Positions 52,627 through 62,121 of a stretch of DNA of 64,000 nucleotides are shown piece by piece. A model generated the notes under the pieces. It made no database searches and was not told where the DNA came from. It worked only from the letters and a program-made list of their open reading frames with translations. This DNA comes from Pontibacter russatus. Its GTDB lineage: Bacteria > Bacteroidota > Bacteroidia > Cytophagales > Hymenobacteraceae. The stretch is taken from the NCBI RefSeq assembly GCF_009931655.1, contig NZ_CP047984.1, positions 3,923,001-3,987,000 of the forward strand. Direction: 5' to 3'. The position numbers were made by a program, and so were the translations under genes. Every line of letters begins with the position of its first letter. Positions within the stretch are counted from its first letter, which is position 1.

Positions 52627-53895
52627 ATGAAAATTTTATTGCTACATCAGTACTTTCTGGAAGAAGATGATCCGGGAGGGTCCCGCTTTAATGAGATGAC
52701 CAGGCAGTGGGCAGACCAGGGGCATGAGATAACCGTTATCGCCGGCATGATGCACTACAATGGCCTGCAGAAGCGGGAGGAATACCGGGGCCGGTGGGTG
52801 AAGAAGAAAAAGCAGGGTAAGGTCACGGTGTGGCGCACCCACGTCTCGGAAAACTATAACTCCGGCTTTGTCGGGCGGCTCTGGGGGTATCTTTCCTTTA
52901 TGTTTTCTTCCCTGTGGGCGGGCTTGTTTAAGGTGGAGGGGAAACACGATGTCATTCTGGTGACATCGCCTCCCCTGACGATCGGCATATCGGCCTACAT
53001 CATGGCAAAAGCAAAGCGCGTCCCCTTTATTTTTGAAGTGCGCGATCTCTGGCCGGAGTCCGCGATTGACACAGGGGTTGTCACCAACAAGCTGTTTATC
53101 AGAGCGGCCTACTGGCTGGAGGCGTTCATCTATGAGAAAGCCGCGCTCATCAATGTACTCACGCCCGCCTTCCGGCAGGCCCTGATTGAGAAAAAGAGCA
53201 TACACCCCGGCAAAGTCATTTTTATCCCGAATGCGGCAGACTTCAGCCTGTCCGACAGTTTATTGGGCAGCTTCGACGCCGCGGCCTTCAGGAGGGAGCA
53301 CAACTGGGAGAACAGGTTTGTTATTACATACGTAGGGGCACATGGCGTCGCAAACCACCTGGAGCAGATACTCGAAACAGCGGACCTGTTGCGCCATACC
53401 CCTGCTTTGTTCGTGCTGATTGGGGACGGTATGCAGAAAGCTAAGCTTGTGGCGCAGTCCAAAGCCATGGGGCTGGACAATGTGCTCTTCCTTGCTCCGG
53501 TCGCAAAGGCCGATGTGTTCAAGTATATATCCGCCTCAGATATGGGCGCGTCGGTGCTGAAGAAGGCCGACACCTTCAAAACGGTGTATTCAAATAAAAC
53601 CTTCGACTATATGGCCTGCCAGAAACCGATTCTGATGGCGATAGACGGCGTGTCGAGGGAACTGGTGGAAAAAGCGGAGGCCGGCGTGTTTGTGGAGCCT
53701 GAGAACCCAGCTGATTTTGCGGCGAAGATCTCAGAGTACATGGCAGACCCCGAGCGAATCCGGCGGGAAGGCATGAACGGCTACACGTTTGCAAAGCAAA
53801 ACTTTGACCGCGAGGTGCTCGCCAACAAATATTTATCGTCTTTAAAACTGTTTAGTGCAGCGTATGTACCCAAACCTGTTGAAGCGTATTCTTGA
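52627..53895 (+). CDS. Glycosyltransferase family 4 (WbuB-like)
   Basis: A 422-residue GT-B enzyme resembling WbuB/WcaI amino-sugar transferases: [24 protein letters not shown] at the N-terminus (GGSR loop), the characteristic [12 protein letters not shown] (about 139-150), FIPNAADF, and [20 protein letters not shown] in the donor-binding domain. WbuB transfers FucNAc to a lipid-linked sugar. With the adjacent sugar transferase and Pgl-like genes, it is a good candidate for adding the second sugar of the repeat unit. Its 3' end overlaps the sugar transferase by 32 bp. Confidence 0.9.
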   Translation: MKILLLHQYFLEEDDPGGSRFNEMTRQWADQGHEITVIAGMMHYNGLQKREEYRGRWVKKKKQGKVTVWRTHVSENYNSGFVGRLWGYLSFMFSSLWAGLFKVEGKHDVILVTSPPLTIGISAYIMAKAKRVPFIFEVRDLWPESAIDTGVVTNKLFIRAAYWLEAFIYEKAALINVLTPAFRQALIEKKSIHPGKVIFIPNAADFSLSDSLLGSFDAAAFRREHNWENRFVITYVGAHGVANHLEQILETADLLRHTPALFVLIGDGMQKAKLVAQSKAMGLDNVLFLAPVAKADVFKYISASDMGASVLKKADTFKTVYSNKTFDYMACQKPILMAIDGVSRELVEKAEAGVFVEPENPADFAAKISEYMADPERIRREGMNGYTFAKQNFDREVLANKYLSSLKLFSAAYVPKPVEAYS

Positions 53896-54508
53896 TGTTG
53901 CCTTGGCCGTGGTGGCCATCATCTTATTGCTTCCGGTATTTCTGCTGGTTGCCGCCGGGCTTGCTGTGGCCAACAGGGGGAAGGTTTTCTTTCGCCAGAC
54001 CCGGCCTGGCAAAGGGGGGAGGCTTTTCCGAATCTTTAAATTCAAGACAATGAACGATCTGACGGACGAGCACGGCAAGCTGCTGCCTGATGAACTGCGG
54101 CTCACGCCTATGGGCAGTTTCGTGCGGAAGACTTCCCTGGACGAGATTCCGCAGATCATCAATGTATTAAAGGGAGATATGAGCTTTGTGGGGCCGCGCC
54201 CTTTGCTGGTGGAATACCTGCCGCTGTACAACAGCACTCAACTGCGCAGGCACGAGGTGCGGCCCGGCATTACCGGCTGGGCACAGGTAAACGGCAGAAA
54301 TGCGATAAGTTGGGAACAGAAATTTACCTATGACGTTTGGTATGTGGACCACCAATCCTTTGCGCTTGACCTGAAGATACTCTATAAAACACTCTTGAAG
54401 GTGATGAAAAGAGAGGGGATAAGCGCACAAGAGCATGTCACGATGCCGCCGTTCAGAGGCACGGCACCTGAAGAACAAATGCATCTGGCTGCCAGTAGCA
54501 CCAGCTGA
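53864..54508 (+). CDS. Initiating phosphoglycosyl transferase (PglC-like)
   Basis: A 214-residue monotopic enzyme with one N-terminal hydrophobic segment ([24 protein letters not shown]) and the catalytic domain of the bacterial sugar-transferase family: [23 protein letters not shown], the Asp-Glu pair in [25 protein letters not shown], and [13 protein letters not shown]. It transfers a sugar-1-phosphate from UDP-sugar to undecaprenyl phosphate and so starts the repeat unit. The size and lack of four extra membrane helices match PglC, which uses UDP-diNAc-bacillosamine, rather than WbaP/WcaJ. The ATG at 53864 is chosen over the GTG at 53855. Confidence 0.93.
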   Translation: MYPNLLKRILDVALAVVAIILLLPVFLLVAAGLAVANRGKVFFRQTRPGKGGRLFRIFKFKTMNDLTDEHGKLLPDELRLTPMGSFVRKTSLDEIPQIINVLKGDMSFVGPRPLLVEYLPLYNSTQLRRHEVRPGITGWAQVNGRNAISWEQKFTYDVWYVDHQSFALDLKILYKTLLKVMKREGISAQEHVTMPPFRGTAPEEQMHLAASSTS

Positions 54509-54626
54509 AAACTAACGAAAAAGTAAGCCTCCTTCGTTTATATATACAGGCGCACGCTGAGGTAAGAAACGGCAGGCGGAGACAGTATTTAAGCCACATA
54601 ACACAGACTTGCCTTCGGGTATCACT

Positions 54627-55268
54627 ATGAAGAAATTGCTCATTATCGGGTGTGGGGGAGTGGGCGGCTCTGTCGCAAACAACCTGCAGGAGTTCGTGGG
54701 AGATCAGTATACGCTGGAGGGGTTTCTCGATGACAACCCGCAGAAAGCCGGGAAAGAGTGCTACGGCCACCGGGTTATCGGGGGGATTGATAAGTTGCGC
54801 GATTATTCGTCAGAGGTTGCTGTGGCAATATGCGTAGCCAAGCCTGCCACCCGGAGAAGCATAGTTGAGAGGCTTCGTTCATATCCAAACGTCACATTCC
54901 CGCCGCTCATTTCCAAACATGCGTACCTCTCCCACAATATTACGTTAGGTAAGGGCGTAATTATATATGCGGGGGCGGCCATCGACTACAACACCAGCAT
55001 CGCGGACTTTTCGATCATTAACATGAACTGCTCCGTTGGGCATGACTGTACGCTGGCAAAGTGCTCCACGCTGGCGCCTGGGGTATCTTTGGCGGGCTTC
55101 AGTTATATAGCGGAGTGCGCGGAGATGTGCATCAACTCGGCCACCGTGCAGGGCACGCGGGTGGGGGAAAACAGCATCGTGGGCGGCATGGGCATGGTAA
55201 TCTGCGACATTCCGGCCAACTGCACGGCAGTGGGCGTGCCCGCAAAACCAATTAAGTATCATGAGTAA
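54627..55268 (+). CDS. NeuD/PglD-family sugar O/N-acetyltransferase
   Basis: A 213-residue protein with an N-terminal nucleotide-sugar-binding domain (MKKLLIIGCGGVGGSVANNL, GFLDDNPQ) and a C-terminal left-handed beta-helix (HITLG-type repeats, with catalytic His in CSVGHDC). PglD acetylates the 4-amino group of UDP-4-amino-sugar to make UDP-diNAc-bacillosamine. The next gene, which overlaps it by 8 bp, encodes the aminotransferase that would supply this substrate. A TTG six codons upstream could extend the frame; the ATG at 54627 is preferred. Confidence 0.9.
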   Translation: MKKLLIIGCGGVGGSVANNLQEFVGDQYTLEGFLDDNPQKAGKECYGHRVIGGIDKLRDYSSEVAVAICVAKPATRRSIVERLRSYPNVTFPPLISKHAYLSHNITLGKGVIIYAGAAIDYNTSIADFSIINMNCSVGHDCTLAKCSTLAPGVSLAGFSYIAECAEMCINSATVQGTRVGENSIVGGMGMVICDIPANCTAVGVPAKPIKYHE

Positions 55269-56430
55269 CACAGGAAATATGGATCAGAAAATTTGGCTGT
55301 CGTCCCCGCATATGGGCGAGAGCGAGTTCAACTTCGTAAAAGAGGCTTTCGACACCAACTGGATTGCCCCGCTCGGCCCCAACGTGGACGGCTTCGAGAA
55401 AGACATTGCCGGCTTTTTAGGCAACGGGGTGCATGTGGCGGCGCTGAGCTCCGGCACGGCGGCGCTCCACCTGGCCCTGATACTGCTGGGCGTGAAGCAG
55501 GGCGATGAAGTGCTGTGCCAATCCATGACATTCTCCGCGTCGGCCAACCCCATCGTGTACCAGGGGGCCACGCCTGTGTTTGTGGACAGCGAAGAGGAAA
55601 CCTGGAACATGTCTCCGGTGTTCCTGGAGGCCGCCATACAGGACCGCATAAAAAAAGGCAGCAAGCCAAAGGCCATCATCGTGGTGCATCTGTATGGCAT
55701 GCCCGCCGATATGGACAGCATCATGGAGGTGGCAGACAGATATGAGATACCTGTAATAGAAGATGCGGCTGAGGCGTTGGGTTCTACCTACAAAGGGAGG
55801 CCTGCGGGCACCTTCGGGGCCATGAGTATCCTGTCCTTCAACGGCAACAAAATTATCACCACTTCGGGCGGGGGAGCGCTGGTTTCTGCCAACGAGGACT
55901 GGATCAAGCAGGCACGCTTTCTGGCGACGCAGGCACGGGATGCGGCTCCCCACTACCAACACTCCCATATAGGCTACAATTACCGCATGAGCAATGTCTG
56001 TGCAGGAATCGGGCGTGGGCAGATGGAAGTGCTGCCGCTGCGGGTGCAGCAACGGCGCAGAAACTTCGAGTTATACGGCGAGGCCTTCCGCTTCCTGCCG
56101 GAGGTGCGGCTGCAGGAAGAACCGAACCAGGATTACTTCTCCAACAGATGGCTCAGCACCCTGCTGATAGACGATTTGAAGGACGCGAACGTGAGCCGCG
56201 AGACGATCAGGCTGGCGCTGGAAAGCCGGAACATCGAGTCGAGGCCGCTATGGAAACCTATGCACCTGCAACCCGTTTTTGCGGGCGCCCCCTTCTACGG
56301 CGACGGGACCTGCGAGCGACTTTTCGAAAAAGGCCTTTGCCTTCCGTCTGGCTCCAACCTGCCAGAGACAGATATCAGCAAGGTGATTCACATCCTTAAA
56401 GATTGTCTCAGCCTTCCGGTAACGGCTTAA
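55261..56430 (+). CDS. DegT/DnrJ/EryC1/StrS aminotransferase (PglE-like)
   Basis: A 389-residue PLP-dependent sugar aminotransferase: SSGTAALHLALILLGVKQGDEV (about 60-81), IPVIEDAAEALGSTYKGRPAGTFG (about 166-189), and the PLP lysine in FNGNKIITTSGGGAL (about 197-211). PglE relatives aminate UDP-4-keto-6-deoxy-GlcNAc at C4. Being between the PglD-like and PglF-like genes supports that reaction here. The start ATG lies inside the previous gene; an alternative ATG at 55279 (MDQKIWL) would remove six residues. Confidence 0.92.
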   Translation: MSNTGNMDQKIWLSSPHMGESEFNFVKEAFDTNWIAPLGPNVDGFEKDIAGFLGNGVHVAALSSGTAALHLALILLGVKQGDEVLCQSMTFSASANPIVYQGATPVFVDSEEETWNMSPVFLEAAIQDRIKKGSKPKAIIVVHLYGMPADMDSIMEVADRYEIPVIEDAAEALGSTYKGRPAGTFGAMSILSFNGNKIITTSGGGALVSANEDWIKQARFLATQARDAAPHYQHSHIGYNYRMSNVCAGIGRGQMEVLPLRVQQRRRNFELYGEAFRFLPEVRLQEEPNQDYFSNRWLSTLLIDDLKDANVSRETIRLALESRNIESRPLWKPMHLQPVFAGAPFYGDGTCERLFEKGLCLPSGSNLPETDISKVIHILKDCLSLPVTA

Positions 56431-57003
56431 GCAAACATCGCCACACTGGTCAGGTGGGCTATGGCGCATCTTGTCTGGAGGGTATGCTATGTGCGGGTGG
56501 TTGATGGTGAAGAGCAACTTGCCGTTTGCCGCAATATGTGCTGCATGCGTTAGCTGCTCTCTGCTCCATCCGCGGGGTACTGCCTTGCCACCCGTTAGTT
56601 CAGTCGCTGCACAGGCTGGCCTGCGGCACATTCACAGGAGAGACCATGTTTTAAGAGGTTCTGTAGGAAACCTGAAATTGAACTTTGTCATCAGGTATCC
56701 TACTTGCCCATAAAGCGTATAGCAGTTACCTGATATTTTTGAGTTTATATATAGAGAAAGATCTAAGGTGATTTTCCGCTGCCGGCGGGAATATTTTTGA
56801 CGTGATAGTTCAGAAAAAACTCTTTCCATTTGCTTTAAACAGGCTTTTTGAGGGGTATATATAATTTGAGCATTTTATGCCTGAAAATATATGACGTTTT
56901 TTGAATTTAAGCGTATACAGAGTTCCGATTCGGAATAATACCAAGCATTATAATATGGTTTATGTCCATCGGAGACTTATAATATGATTAAAATTAAAAT
57001 AGC
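56431..57003. other. Intergenic region upstream of the PglF-like gene
   Basis: 573 bp. The left half has balanced composition but no credible gene; the right half is AT-rich. A short perfect dyad, TTCCGA-T-TCGGAA (56923-56935), lies about 70 bp before the ATG and could be an operator. No terminator is seen after the aminotransferase. Confidence 0.5.
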
Positions 57004-58953
57004 ATGAAAGTATTTCTACTCAAAAACTCCCTTCCTAACTGGATAATCCTGCTGATAGATCAGGTAATAGCGAGTTGGTCATTTGCCCTTTCTTATTTTC
57101 TAATCTGGCAGTTTGAGTTTACCCACATTCTAAGAGGGCACTTCCTAATTTACATAGGAGTGTACTGCCTCGTATCCCTTAGCGTATTTTATAACCTGCG
57201 TCTTCACACGGGCCTTATCCGGTACTCAAGCACAGTAGACATCTACAGAATTTTCTTGGCAGTACTAACAACAAGCGTCGTATATGGCGCGATCGTGGCG
57301 CTGGTGATTTCCTCCATGTACCACATCGAGTCAAACAACATATACCTTGTACTGCTGGTAAACTTCTTCATCTCTTCCAGCCTGCTCGTTATGCTGCGAA
57401 TCGGCACCAAAAGCGTGTTTTTTTTTGTGAAGAGAAGTAGTAAAGAGAAGAAAGAGAATGTACTCATATATGGCGCCAACAGCAGTTCCATTCTGGTAAA
57501 AGAAGCCTTGGAGACCAGCGGACTCGGTAAGTTTGTGGTAGTGGGTTTTATTGACGAGGACCAGACAAAGGCTAACAAGAGCATCCACCATATAAGAATC
57601 TACCATACCAGCGAGATCGGAAGGTTACACCGCAAGGCCCAGATCGACAAGCTGATTATGATGAACGAAGACCTGCGGGAAGGGCTCCGGAAGCAGCTGA
57701 TAGACAAGTGCCTGGAGCTGAACATCAAGGTGCTGACCGTTCCGCCAACTGCGCAGTGGATGTCGGGGCACCTGCAGATGAACCAGCTGAAAGACCTCCG
57801 CATCGAGGACCTGCTGCAGCGGCCCATGATTAACCTGGAGAGCGAGATGGTGGCAAGCGACCTGAGAGGGAAGCGGATACTGGTAACCGGCGGTGCTGGT
57901 TCCATCGGATCCGAAATCGTAAGGCAGGTGCTGCATTACAACCCTGAAATGGTGGTGGTGTGCGACCAGGCCGAGACTCCCCTGCACCAGCTGCAGCTCG
58001 AAATGGAAGAGAAGTTCCCGAATGCGGATGTTCGCATCTGTGTCGGTGACATCAAGAACTTCGACAGGATGTACACGCTTTTCAAAGCCTACAGCCCCGA
58101 GATAGTGTACCATGCCGCTGCCTATAAGCATGTGCCTATGATGGAGAACAACCCGTCAGAGGCCATACTGACCAATATCCTGGGTACAAAGAACCTGGCA
58201 GACCTGGCCGTGAGCTGTGATGTGGAGAAGTTCGTTATGCTCTCGACAGACAAAGCCGTGAACCCAACCAACGTGATGGGGGCCTCCAAGCGCATTGCCG
58301 AAATCTACACGCAGTCGCTGAACGGGGTTGATCTGCTCGAGACGAATACGGCAGGCCTTGGCATCAGCACAACACCGAGGACCAAATTTATCACTACCCG
58401 GTTTGGCAACGTGCTCGGCTCCAACGGCTCTGTGATTCCCCACTTCCGTTCTCAGATTGAGAAGGGAGGCCCTGTCACGGTGACGCATCCCGACATCACG
58501 CGGTACTTTATGACGATTCCGGAGGCGGTGCAGTTGGTGCTGGAGGCAGGCACCATGGGCAATGGCGGCGAGATTTTCGTTTTTGACATGGGGCAGCCGG
58601 TGAAAATCGTTGACCTTGCGCACAAGATGATCCGACTGGCGGGGCTCGTACCCGGCGTGGATATAGATGTTGTTTTCTCCGGGCTGCGGCCGGGTGAAAA
58701 GCTTTACGAGGAACTCCTGAACAAAGAGGAACTGACAATACCCACACACCACGACAAAATAAAAATATCGCGGGTAAGAAAATACAAGTATGCCAAGGTA
58801 GAGGGCGATATACGAGAGCTGCTGAGCCTGAACAAAAGCAACGACGACTACAGGTTCGTGAGCAAGATGAAGGAGATGGTGCCGGAGTATATCAGCAAGA
58901 ACTCTAAGTATGAGGAACTGGACGCCTCTGCCAGATATAAAAGCCAGCTTTAA
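57004..58953 (+). CDS. Membrane UDP-GlcNAc 4,6-dehydratase (PglF/CapD/WbpM-like)
   Basis: A 649-residue protein with four N-terminal transmembrane helices (about residues 15-125), a CoA-binding-like/Rossmann domain (about 145-270) and a C-terminal SDR dehydratase domain with NAD-binding VTGGAGSIGSEIVRQ (about 297-311). The catalytic set is STDKAVNPTNVMGASKRIAE; Met replaces the usual SDR Tyr in MxxxK, as in the PglF/WbpM branch. It should convert UDP-GlcNAc to the 4-keto-6-deoxy sugar, feeding the upstream PglE- and PglD-like enzymes. The gene ends in a strong hairpin that closes the locus. Confidence 0.93.
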   Translation: MKVFLLKNSLPNWIILLIDQVIASWSFALSYFLIWQFEFTHILRGHFLIYIGVYCLVSLSVFYNLRLHTGLIRYSSTVDIYRIFLAVLTTSVVYGAIVALVISSMYHIESNNIYLVLLVNFFISSSLLVMLRIGTKSVFFFVKRSSKEKKENVLIYGANSSSILVKEALETSGLGKFVVVGFIDEDQTKANKSIHHIRIYHTSEIGRLHRKAQIDKLIMMNEDLREGLRKQLIDKCLELNIKVLTVPPTAQWMSGHLQMNQLKDLRIEDLLQRPMINLESEMVASDLRGKRILVTGGAGSIGSEIVRQVLHYNPEMVVVCDQAETPLHQLQLEMEEKFPNADVRICVGDIKNFDRMYTLFKAYSPEIVYHAAAYKHVPMMENNPSEAILTNILGTKNLADLAVSCDVEKFVMLSTDKAVNPTNVMGASKRIAEIYTQSLNGVDLLETNTAGLGISTTPRTKFITTRFGNVLGSNGSVIPHFRSQIEKGGPVTVTHPDITRYFMTIPEAVQLVLEAGTMGNGGEIFVFDMGQPVKIVDLAHKMIRLAGLVPGVDIDVVFSGLRPGEKLYEELLNKEELTIPTHHDKIKISRVRKYKYAKVEGDIRELLSLNKSNDDYRFVSKMKEMVPEYISKNSKYEELDASARYKSQL

Positions 58954-58979
58954 GTCGAAAGCTGAACATATAAACTTTT

Positions 58980-59025
58980 AAGCGCCCCGGCGCCAGGTTA
59001 TATATAGCCTGGTGCCGGGGCGCTT
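58980..59025. terminator. Bidirectional terminator closing the EPS locus
   Basis: 18-bp arms (58980-58997 and 59008-59025) with one G-U pair and a loop of ten bases (TTATATATAG). CTTTG follows on the plus strand; on the minus strand the stem is followed by AAAAGTTTAT. It lies between convergent genes. Confidence 0.85.
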
Positions 59026-59066
59026 CTTTGTGCTTGCAGATGCAATAGTCATTTGCTTCGCGCTTG

Positions 59067-60338
59067 CTATATGGCGGGAAGCACCTGTGTTTTCAGCTCC
59101 CCAAAGCCAATCCGGATGCCGTTCCGCTCCCCGAAGCCGCGCATAATCACTGTGTCATAATCCTCCAGAAACCGGCGCTCCGAGCCATCGGGCAGTTGCA
59201 GCGGCTGCGTGCCTTGCCAGGTCAATTCCAGCATTGAGCCATAGGAGCCGTTGCCGGGGCCGCTGATGGTGCCGGATGCATACAGGTCGCCTACCTGCAG
59301 GTTGCAGCCGTTGCTGCTTTGGTGCGCCAGTTGCTGGCCCATGCTCCAGTACAGGTGTTTGGTATTGGTACGGCTGATGCTGACAGGCCCACTGCCCTGT
59401 GGCTGCAGCAGCACTTCCAGATTAATATCGTAGTGGCGACTGCCCAGAAACTCGAGGTAGGGCAGCGGCCTGGGGTCCTGCTCCGGCCCCTTCACCCGGA
59501 ACGGCTCCAGCGCATCCAGCGTCACCACCCACGGCGACGTGGAAGAGGCGAAACTCTTTGCCAGGAACGGCCCGAGTGGCTGATACTCCCACGCCTGCAT
59601 GTCGCGCGCCGACCAGTCGTTGAACAGCACCAGACCGAAGATATAATCCTCTGCCTCATATGGTGTGATGCTCTGCCCCAGCGCTGTTTCCCTGCCCGCG
59701 ATAAAGGCTACTTCCAATTCAAAATCCAGTTGTCGGGTGGGGCCGAAGGTGGGTGCCGCCGCATCGGGGGCCCTGGTTTGCCCTTTGGGGCGGTGAATAG
59801 CGGTGCCAGACACTACGATAGAGGAGGCGCGGCCGTGATAGCCGACCGGCAGGTGTCTCCAGTTGGGCAGCAGCGCGTTTTCAGGGCCGCGGAACATGGA
59901 CCCGACGTTGGTGGCATGCTGCAGGCTGCTGTAAAAGTCGGTGTAGTTGGGCACATGCACGGGCATCAGCAACTCGGCATCGCTCTGCTTTACCAGACAA
60001 TCGCGAATGAGGTCGCTGTTGCCGCTTATCTCGTCGTTGTCGTTGCGCAGCAGCTCCGACACCCGGTTGCGCACCGCCCGCCATATAGGCTTGCCCAGGG
60101 CGATAAAATCATTCAGGGAAGGGCGGTGAAACACGGTTGGGTCCAGGTCAGTCAGCACGAAGAAGTCACGGCGGCCGAGCACGCACAGGTCCAGGATGTA
60201 CTCGCCAATGGCCACACCCACGCGCGGGTCCCGTTCGGGTGTGCTGAATATGCCGAAGGGCAGGTTCTGGATGGGGAATTCGCTGTCAGCGGCTATCTCT
60301 ATCCAGGAGTGGAGGGCTGGGTCGTTGGCTCGTATCAT
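59067..60338 (-). CDS. fahA: Fumarylacetoacetase
   Basis: A 423-residue enzyme for the last step of tyrosine catabolism, hydrolysis of 4-fumarylacetoacetate to fumarate and acetoacetate. N-terminal SH3-like domain (FPIQNLPFGIFSTPERDPRVGVAIGEYILDL), then the metal-binding catalytic domain with YTDFYSSLQHATNVGSMFRG, LPVGYHGRASSIVVSGT, DFELEVAFI and FNDWSARDMQAWEYQPLGPF. Length is standard. No other tyrosine-pathway gene is nearby in the window. It is convergent with the PglF-like gene. Confidence 0.95.
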   Translation of the reverse strand: MIRANDPALHSWIEIAADSEFPIQNLPFGIFSTPERDPRVGVAIGEYILDLCVLGRRDFFVLTDLDPTVFHRPSLNDFIALGKPIWRAVRNRVSELLRNDNDEISGNSDLIRDCLVKQSDAELLMPVHVPNYTDFYSSLQHATNVGSMFRGPENALLPNWRHLPVGYHGRASSIVVSGTAIHRPKGQTRAPDAAAPTFGPTRQLDFELEVAFIAGRETALGQSITPYEAEDYIFGLVLFNDWSARDMQAWEYQPLGPFLAKSFASSTSPWVVTLDALEPFRVKGPEQDPRPLPYLEFLGSRHYDINLEVLLQPQGSGPVSISRTNTKHLYWSMGQQLAHQSSNGCNLQVGDLYASGTISGPGNGSYGSMLELTWQGTQPLQLPDGSERRFLEDYDTVIMRGFGERNGIRIGFGELKTQVLPAI

Positions 60339-60454
60339 ATCGTGCTTGCATCAGTTTATAGAGTAAATATAGCTTATTTGCCCTGGATGGGAAAGCAAAC
60401 CACGCGGCAGATGTGAGCGGAAGATGCAAAGGAAAGGATTGGCGGGCGCAACGC

Positions 60455-60489
60455 AAAAAACGCGGGGATGGCCTGAACCACACCCGCGT
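60455..60489 (-). terminator. Terminator of the nifU-domain/mrp transcript
   Basis: On the minus strand ACGCGGG and CCCGCGT form a 7-bp stem followed by TTTTT, 33 bp after the NifU-domain gene stop. Confidence 0.7.
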
Positions 60490-60521
60490 CTCACATGCTG
60501 TTTATATATAAATGAAAGGTT

Positions 60522-60791
60522 TTACACCGACAACGGCAGTACGTTTATGGCCTCCACGGCCCTTATCTCCGGCACAGCCTTCAGCACCGACTGCTCCACA
60601 CCGGCTTTCAGCGTCATGGTAGACATGGGGCAGGAGCCGCAGGCGCCCAGCAGTTCCAGTTTCAGCACCATCTCGTCTGTTACCTCCAGCACCTTTACAT
60701 TGCCCCCGTCAGCTTCAAGGTAGGGCCTTATCTGGTCGAGGGCGCCTTCGATGCGGAGCATGAAATCTTGATCTACGTTTATGGCTGCCAT
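60522..60791 (-). CDS. NifU C-terminal-domain (Nfu-type) protein
   Basis: An 89-residue Fe-S scaffold or carrier protein equal to the C-terminal domain of NifU: IRPYLEADGGNVKVLEV and the cluster-binding CxxC in LLGACGSCPMSTMTLKAG. It likely receives and delivers [4Fe-4S] clusters. Its ATG is 5 bp after the mrp stop, so the two are co-transcribed and probably act in one Fe-S maturation step. Confidence 0.92.
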   Translation of the reverse strand: MAAINVDQDFMLRIEGALDQIRPYLEADGGNVKVLEVTDEMVLKLELLGACGSCPMSTMTLKAGVEQSVLKAVPEIRAVEAINVLPLSV

Positions 60792-60796
60792 TGTCT

Positions 60797-61900
60797 TTAA
60801 GTTTTGATTTCTACTGGTTTTGTTTTGGACAGGGTAGCGTTGCGGACAGACACCTGCTGCGCCACGGCCTGGGCCAACTCTCTGAAAACACCCGAAGCCG
60901 CAGAATCGTTCTGTAAAACCGCAGGAGTTCCGGCATCGCCGCTCTCGCGGATGCTTTGCACCAGCGGCACCTGGCCCAGAAGTGCCACGTCGTACTTCTC
61001 GGCAAGCGCTTTTCCGCCACCCGTTCCGAATATATAATACTTGTTATCCGGCAGCTCGGCAGGTGTAAAATAAGCCATATTCTCCACAACGCCAAGCACT
61101 GGCACGTTTATCTGCGGCTGCCGGAACATCTGCAGGCCCCTTACCGCATCGGCCAGCGCCACCTTTTGCGGCGTGGTCACAATCACGGCGCCTGTAACGG
61201 GCAGCGCCTGCACCATGGTCAGGTGGATGTCTGAAGTGCCCGGAGGCATGTCCAGCAGCAGGTAGTCCAGTTCTCCCCAGTCCACATCAGAAATGAACTG
61301 GCGCAGCGCAGAACTGGCCATCGGGCCGCGCCACACCACCGCGCCATCGGCGGGCGTCAGGAAGCCGATCGACATCATCTTCACGCCATACTGCTGTACC
61401 GGCACGATGTAGTTCTTGCCGTGGTCGCCCTGGATCATCTGGGGGCGCTCCTGCTCCACACCGAACATCGTCGGGATGGACGGGCCGGAGATATCCGCGT
61501 CGATCAGGCCTACCCGCGCACCGGACTGCGCCAGCGCAATAGCCAGGTTGGTGGTAACCGTAGACTTGCCGACACCGCCTTTGCCGGACGCCACCGCAAT
61601 GATATTCTTCACGCCTCTGAGCACTTCGGAGGTATCGCCGCGGCCCGAAGTCACGCGCGAGGTCATGTTCACGGTCACGTTGGCCTCTTTGTCCACCATC
61701 GTGTGGATGGCGGTCACGCAGGCGTTGCGGATCAGGTCTTTCAGGGGGCAGGCGGGCGTGGTGAGGATAACGGTGAAACTTACTTCCTTTCCATTCACCT
61801 GCACGTTCTCCACCATGTTCAGCGTCACGAGGTCTTTGCCCAGGTCGGGCTCCTCCACGTAGCTGAGGGCTTTTAGTATATCTTCTTTCGAAATAGCCAT
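60797..61900 (-). CDS. apbC: Mrp/ApbC-family P-loop ATPase (Fe-S carrier)
   Basis: A 367-residue protein: N-terminal MIP18/DUF59 domain (SKEDILKALSYVEEPDLGKDLV, TTPACPLKDLIRNAC) and a ParA/MinD-type ATPase with deviant Walker A VASGKGGVGKSTVTTNLA (about 104-121), DADISGPSIP and DMPPGTSDIHLT. Mrp proteins bind and transfer Fe-S clusters. The CxxC pair expected near the C-terminus of ApbC (after ENM..) is not seen here: that segment reads AYFTPAELPDNKYYIFG. The NifU-domain partner may supply the cysteines. The frame opens at 61942, but the ATG at 61900 (MAISKED) is the family start. Confidence 0.93.
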   Translation of the reverse strand: MAISKEDILKALSYVEEPDLGKDLVTLNMVENVQVNGKEVSFTVILTTPACPLKDLIRNACVTAIHTMVDKEANVTVNMTSRVTSGRGDTSEVLRGVKNIIAVASGKGGVGKSTVTTNLAIALAQSGARVGLIDADISGPSIPTMFGVEQERPQMIQGDHGKNYIVPVQQYGVKMMSIGFLTPADGAVVWRGPMASSALRQFISDVDWGELDYLLLDMPPGTSDIHLTMVQALPVTGAVIVTTPQKVALADAVRGLQMFRQPQINVPVLGVVENMAYFTPAELPDNKYYIFGTGGGKALAEKYDVALLGQVPLVQSIRESGDAGTPAVLQNDSAASGVFRELAQAVAQQVSVRNATLSKTKPVEIKT

Positions 61901-62121
61901 ATATAAATGCTTTGGGATTCGCCCTGCAAAGATACTGAACAAAAACCGCTATTCATAAGCCAAGGCCTTTAGAGTGTAACAGGCCATCGCCTGTATAAGT
62001 TTGGCCCTGGCGCCATCTAAAATTATATAGGTGCCAATGCAACGCCAGGCAGGCCGGGCTGGTCATAAGGTCAGCTGCGCTCGCTATATGTAATTTTCCT
62101 CGGTCATATATGTCACGCCCA

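Noticed and set aside
56471..56713. An 80-codon ORF after the aminotransferase gene
   Set aside because: No domain, no plausible composition or context; looks like chance in a non-coding gap.
59319..60416. A 365-codon ORF on the plus strand
   Set aside because: Antisense shadow of fumarylacetoacetase; the protein has no recognisable motif.
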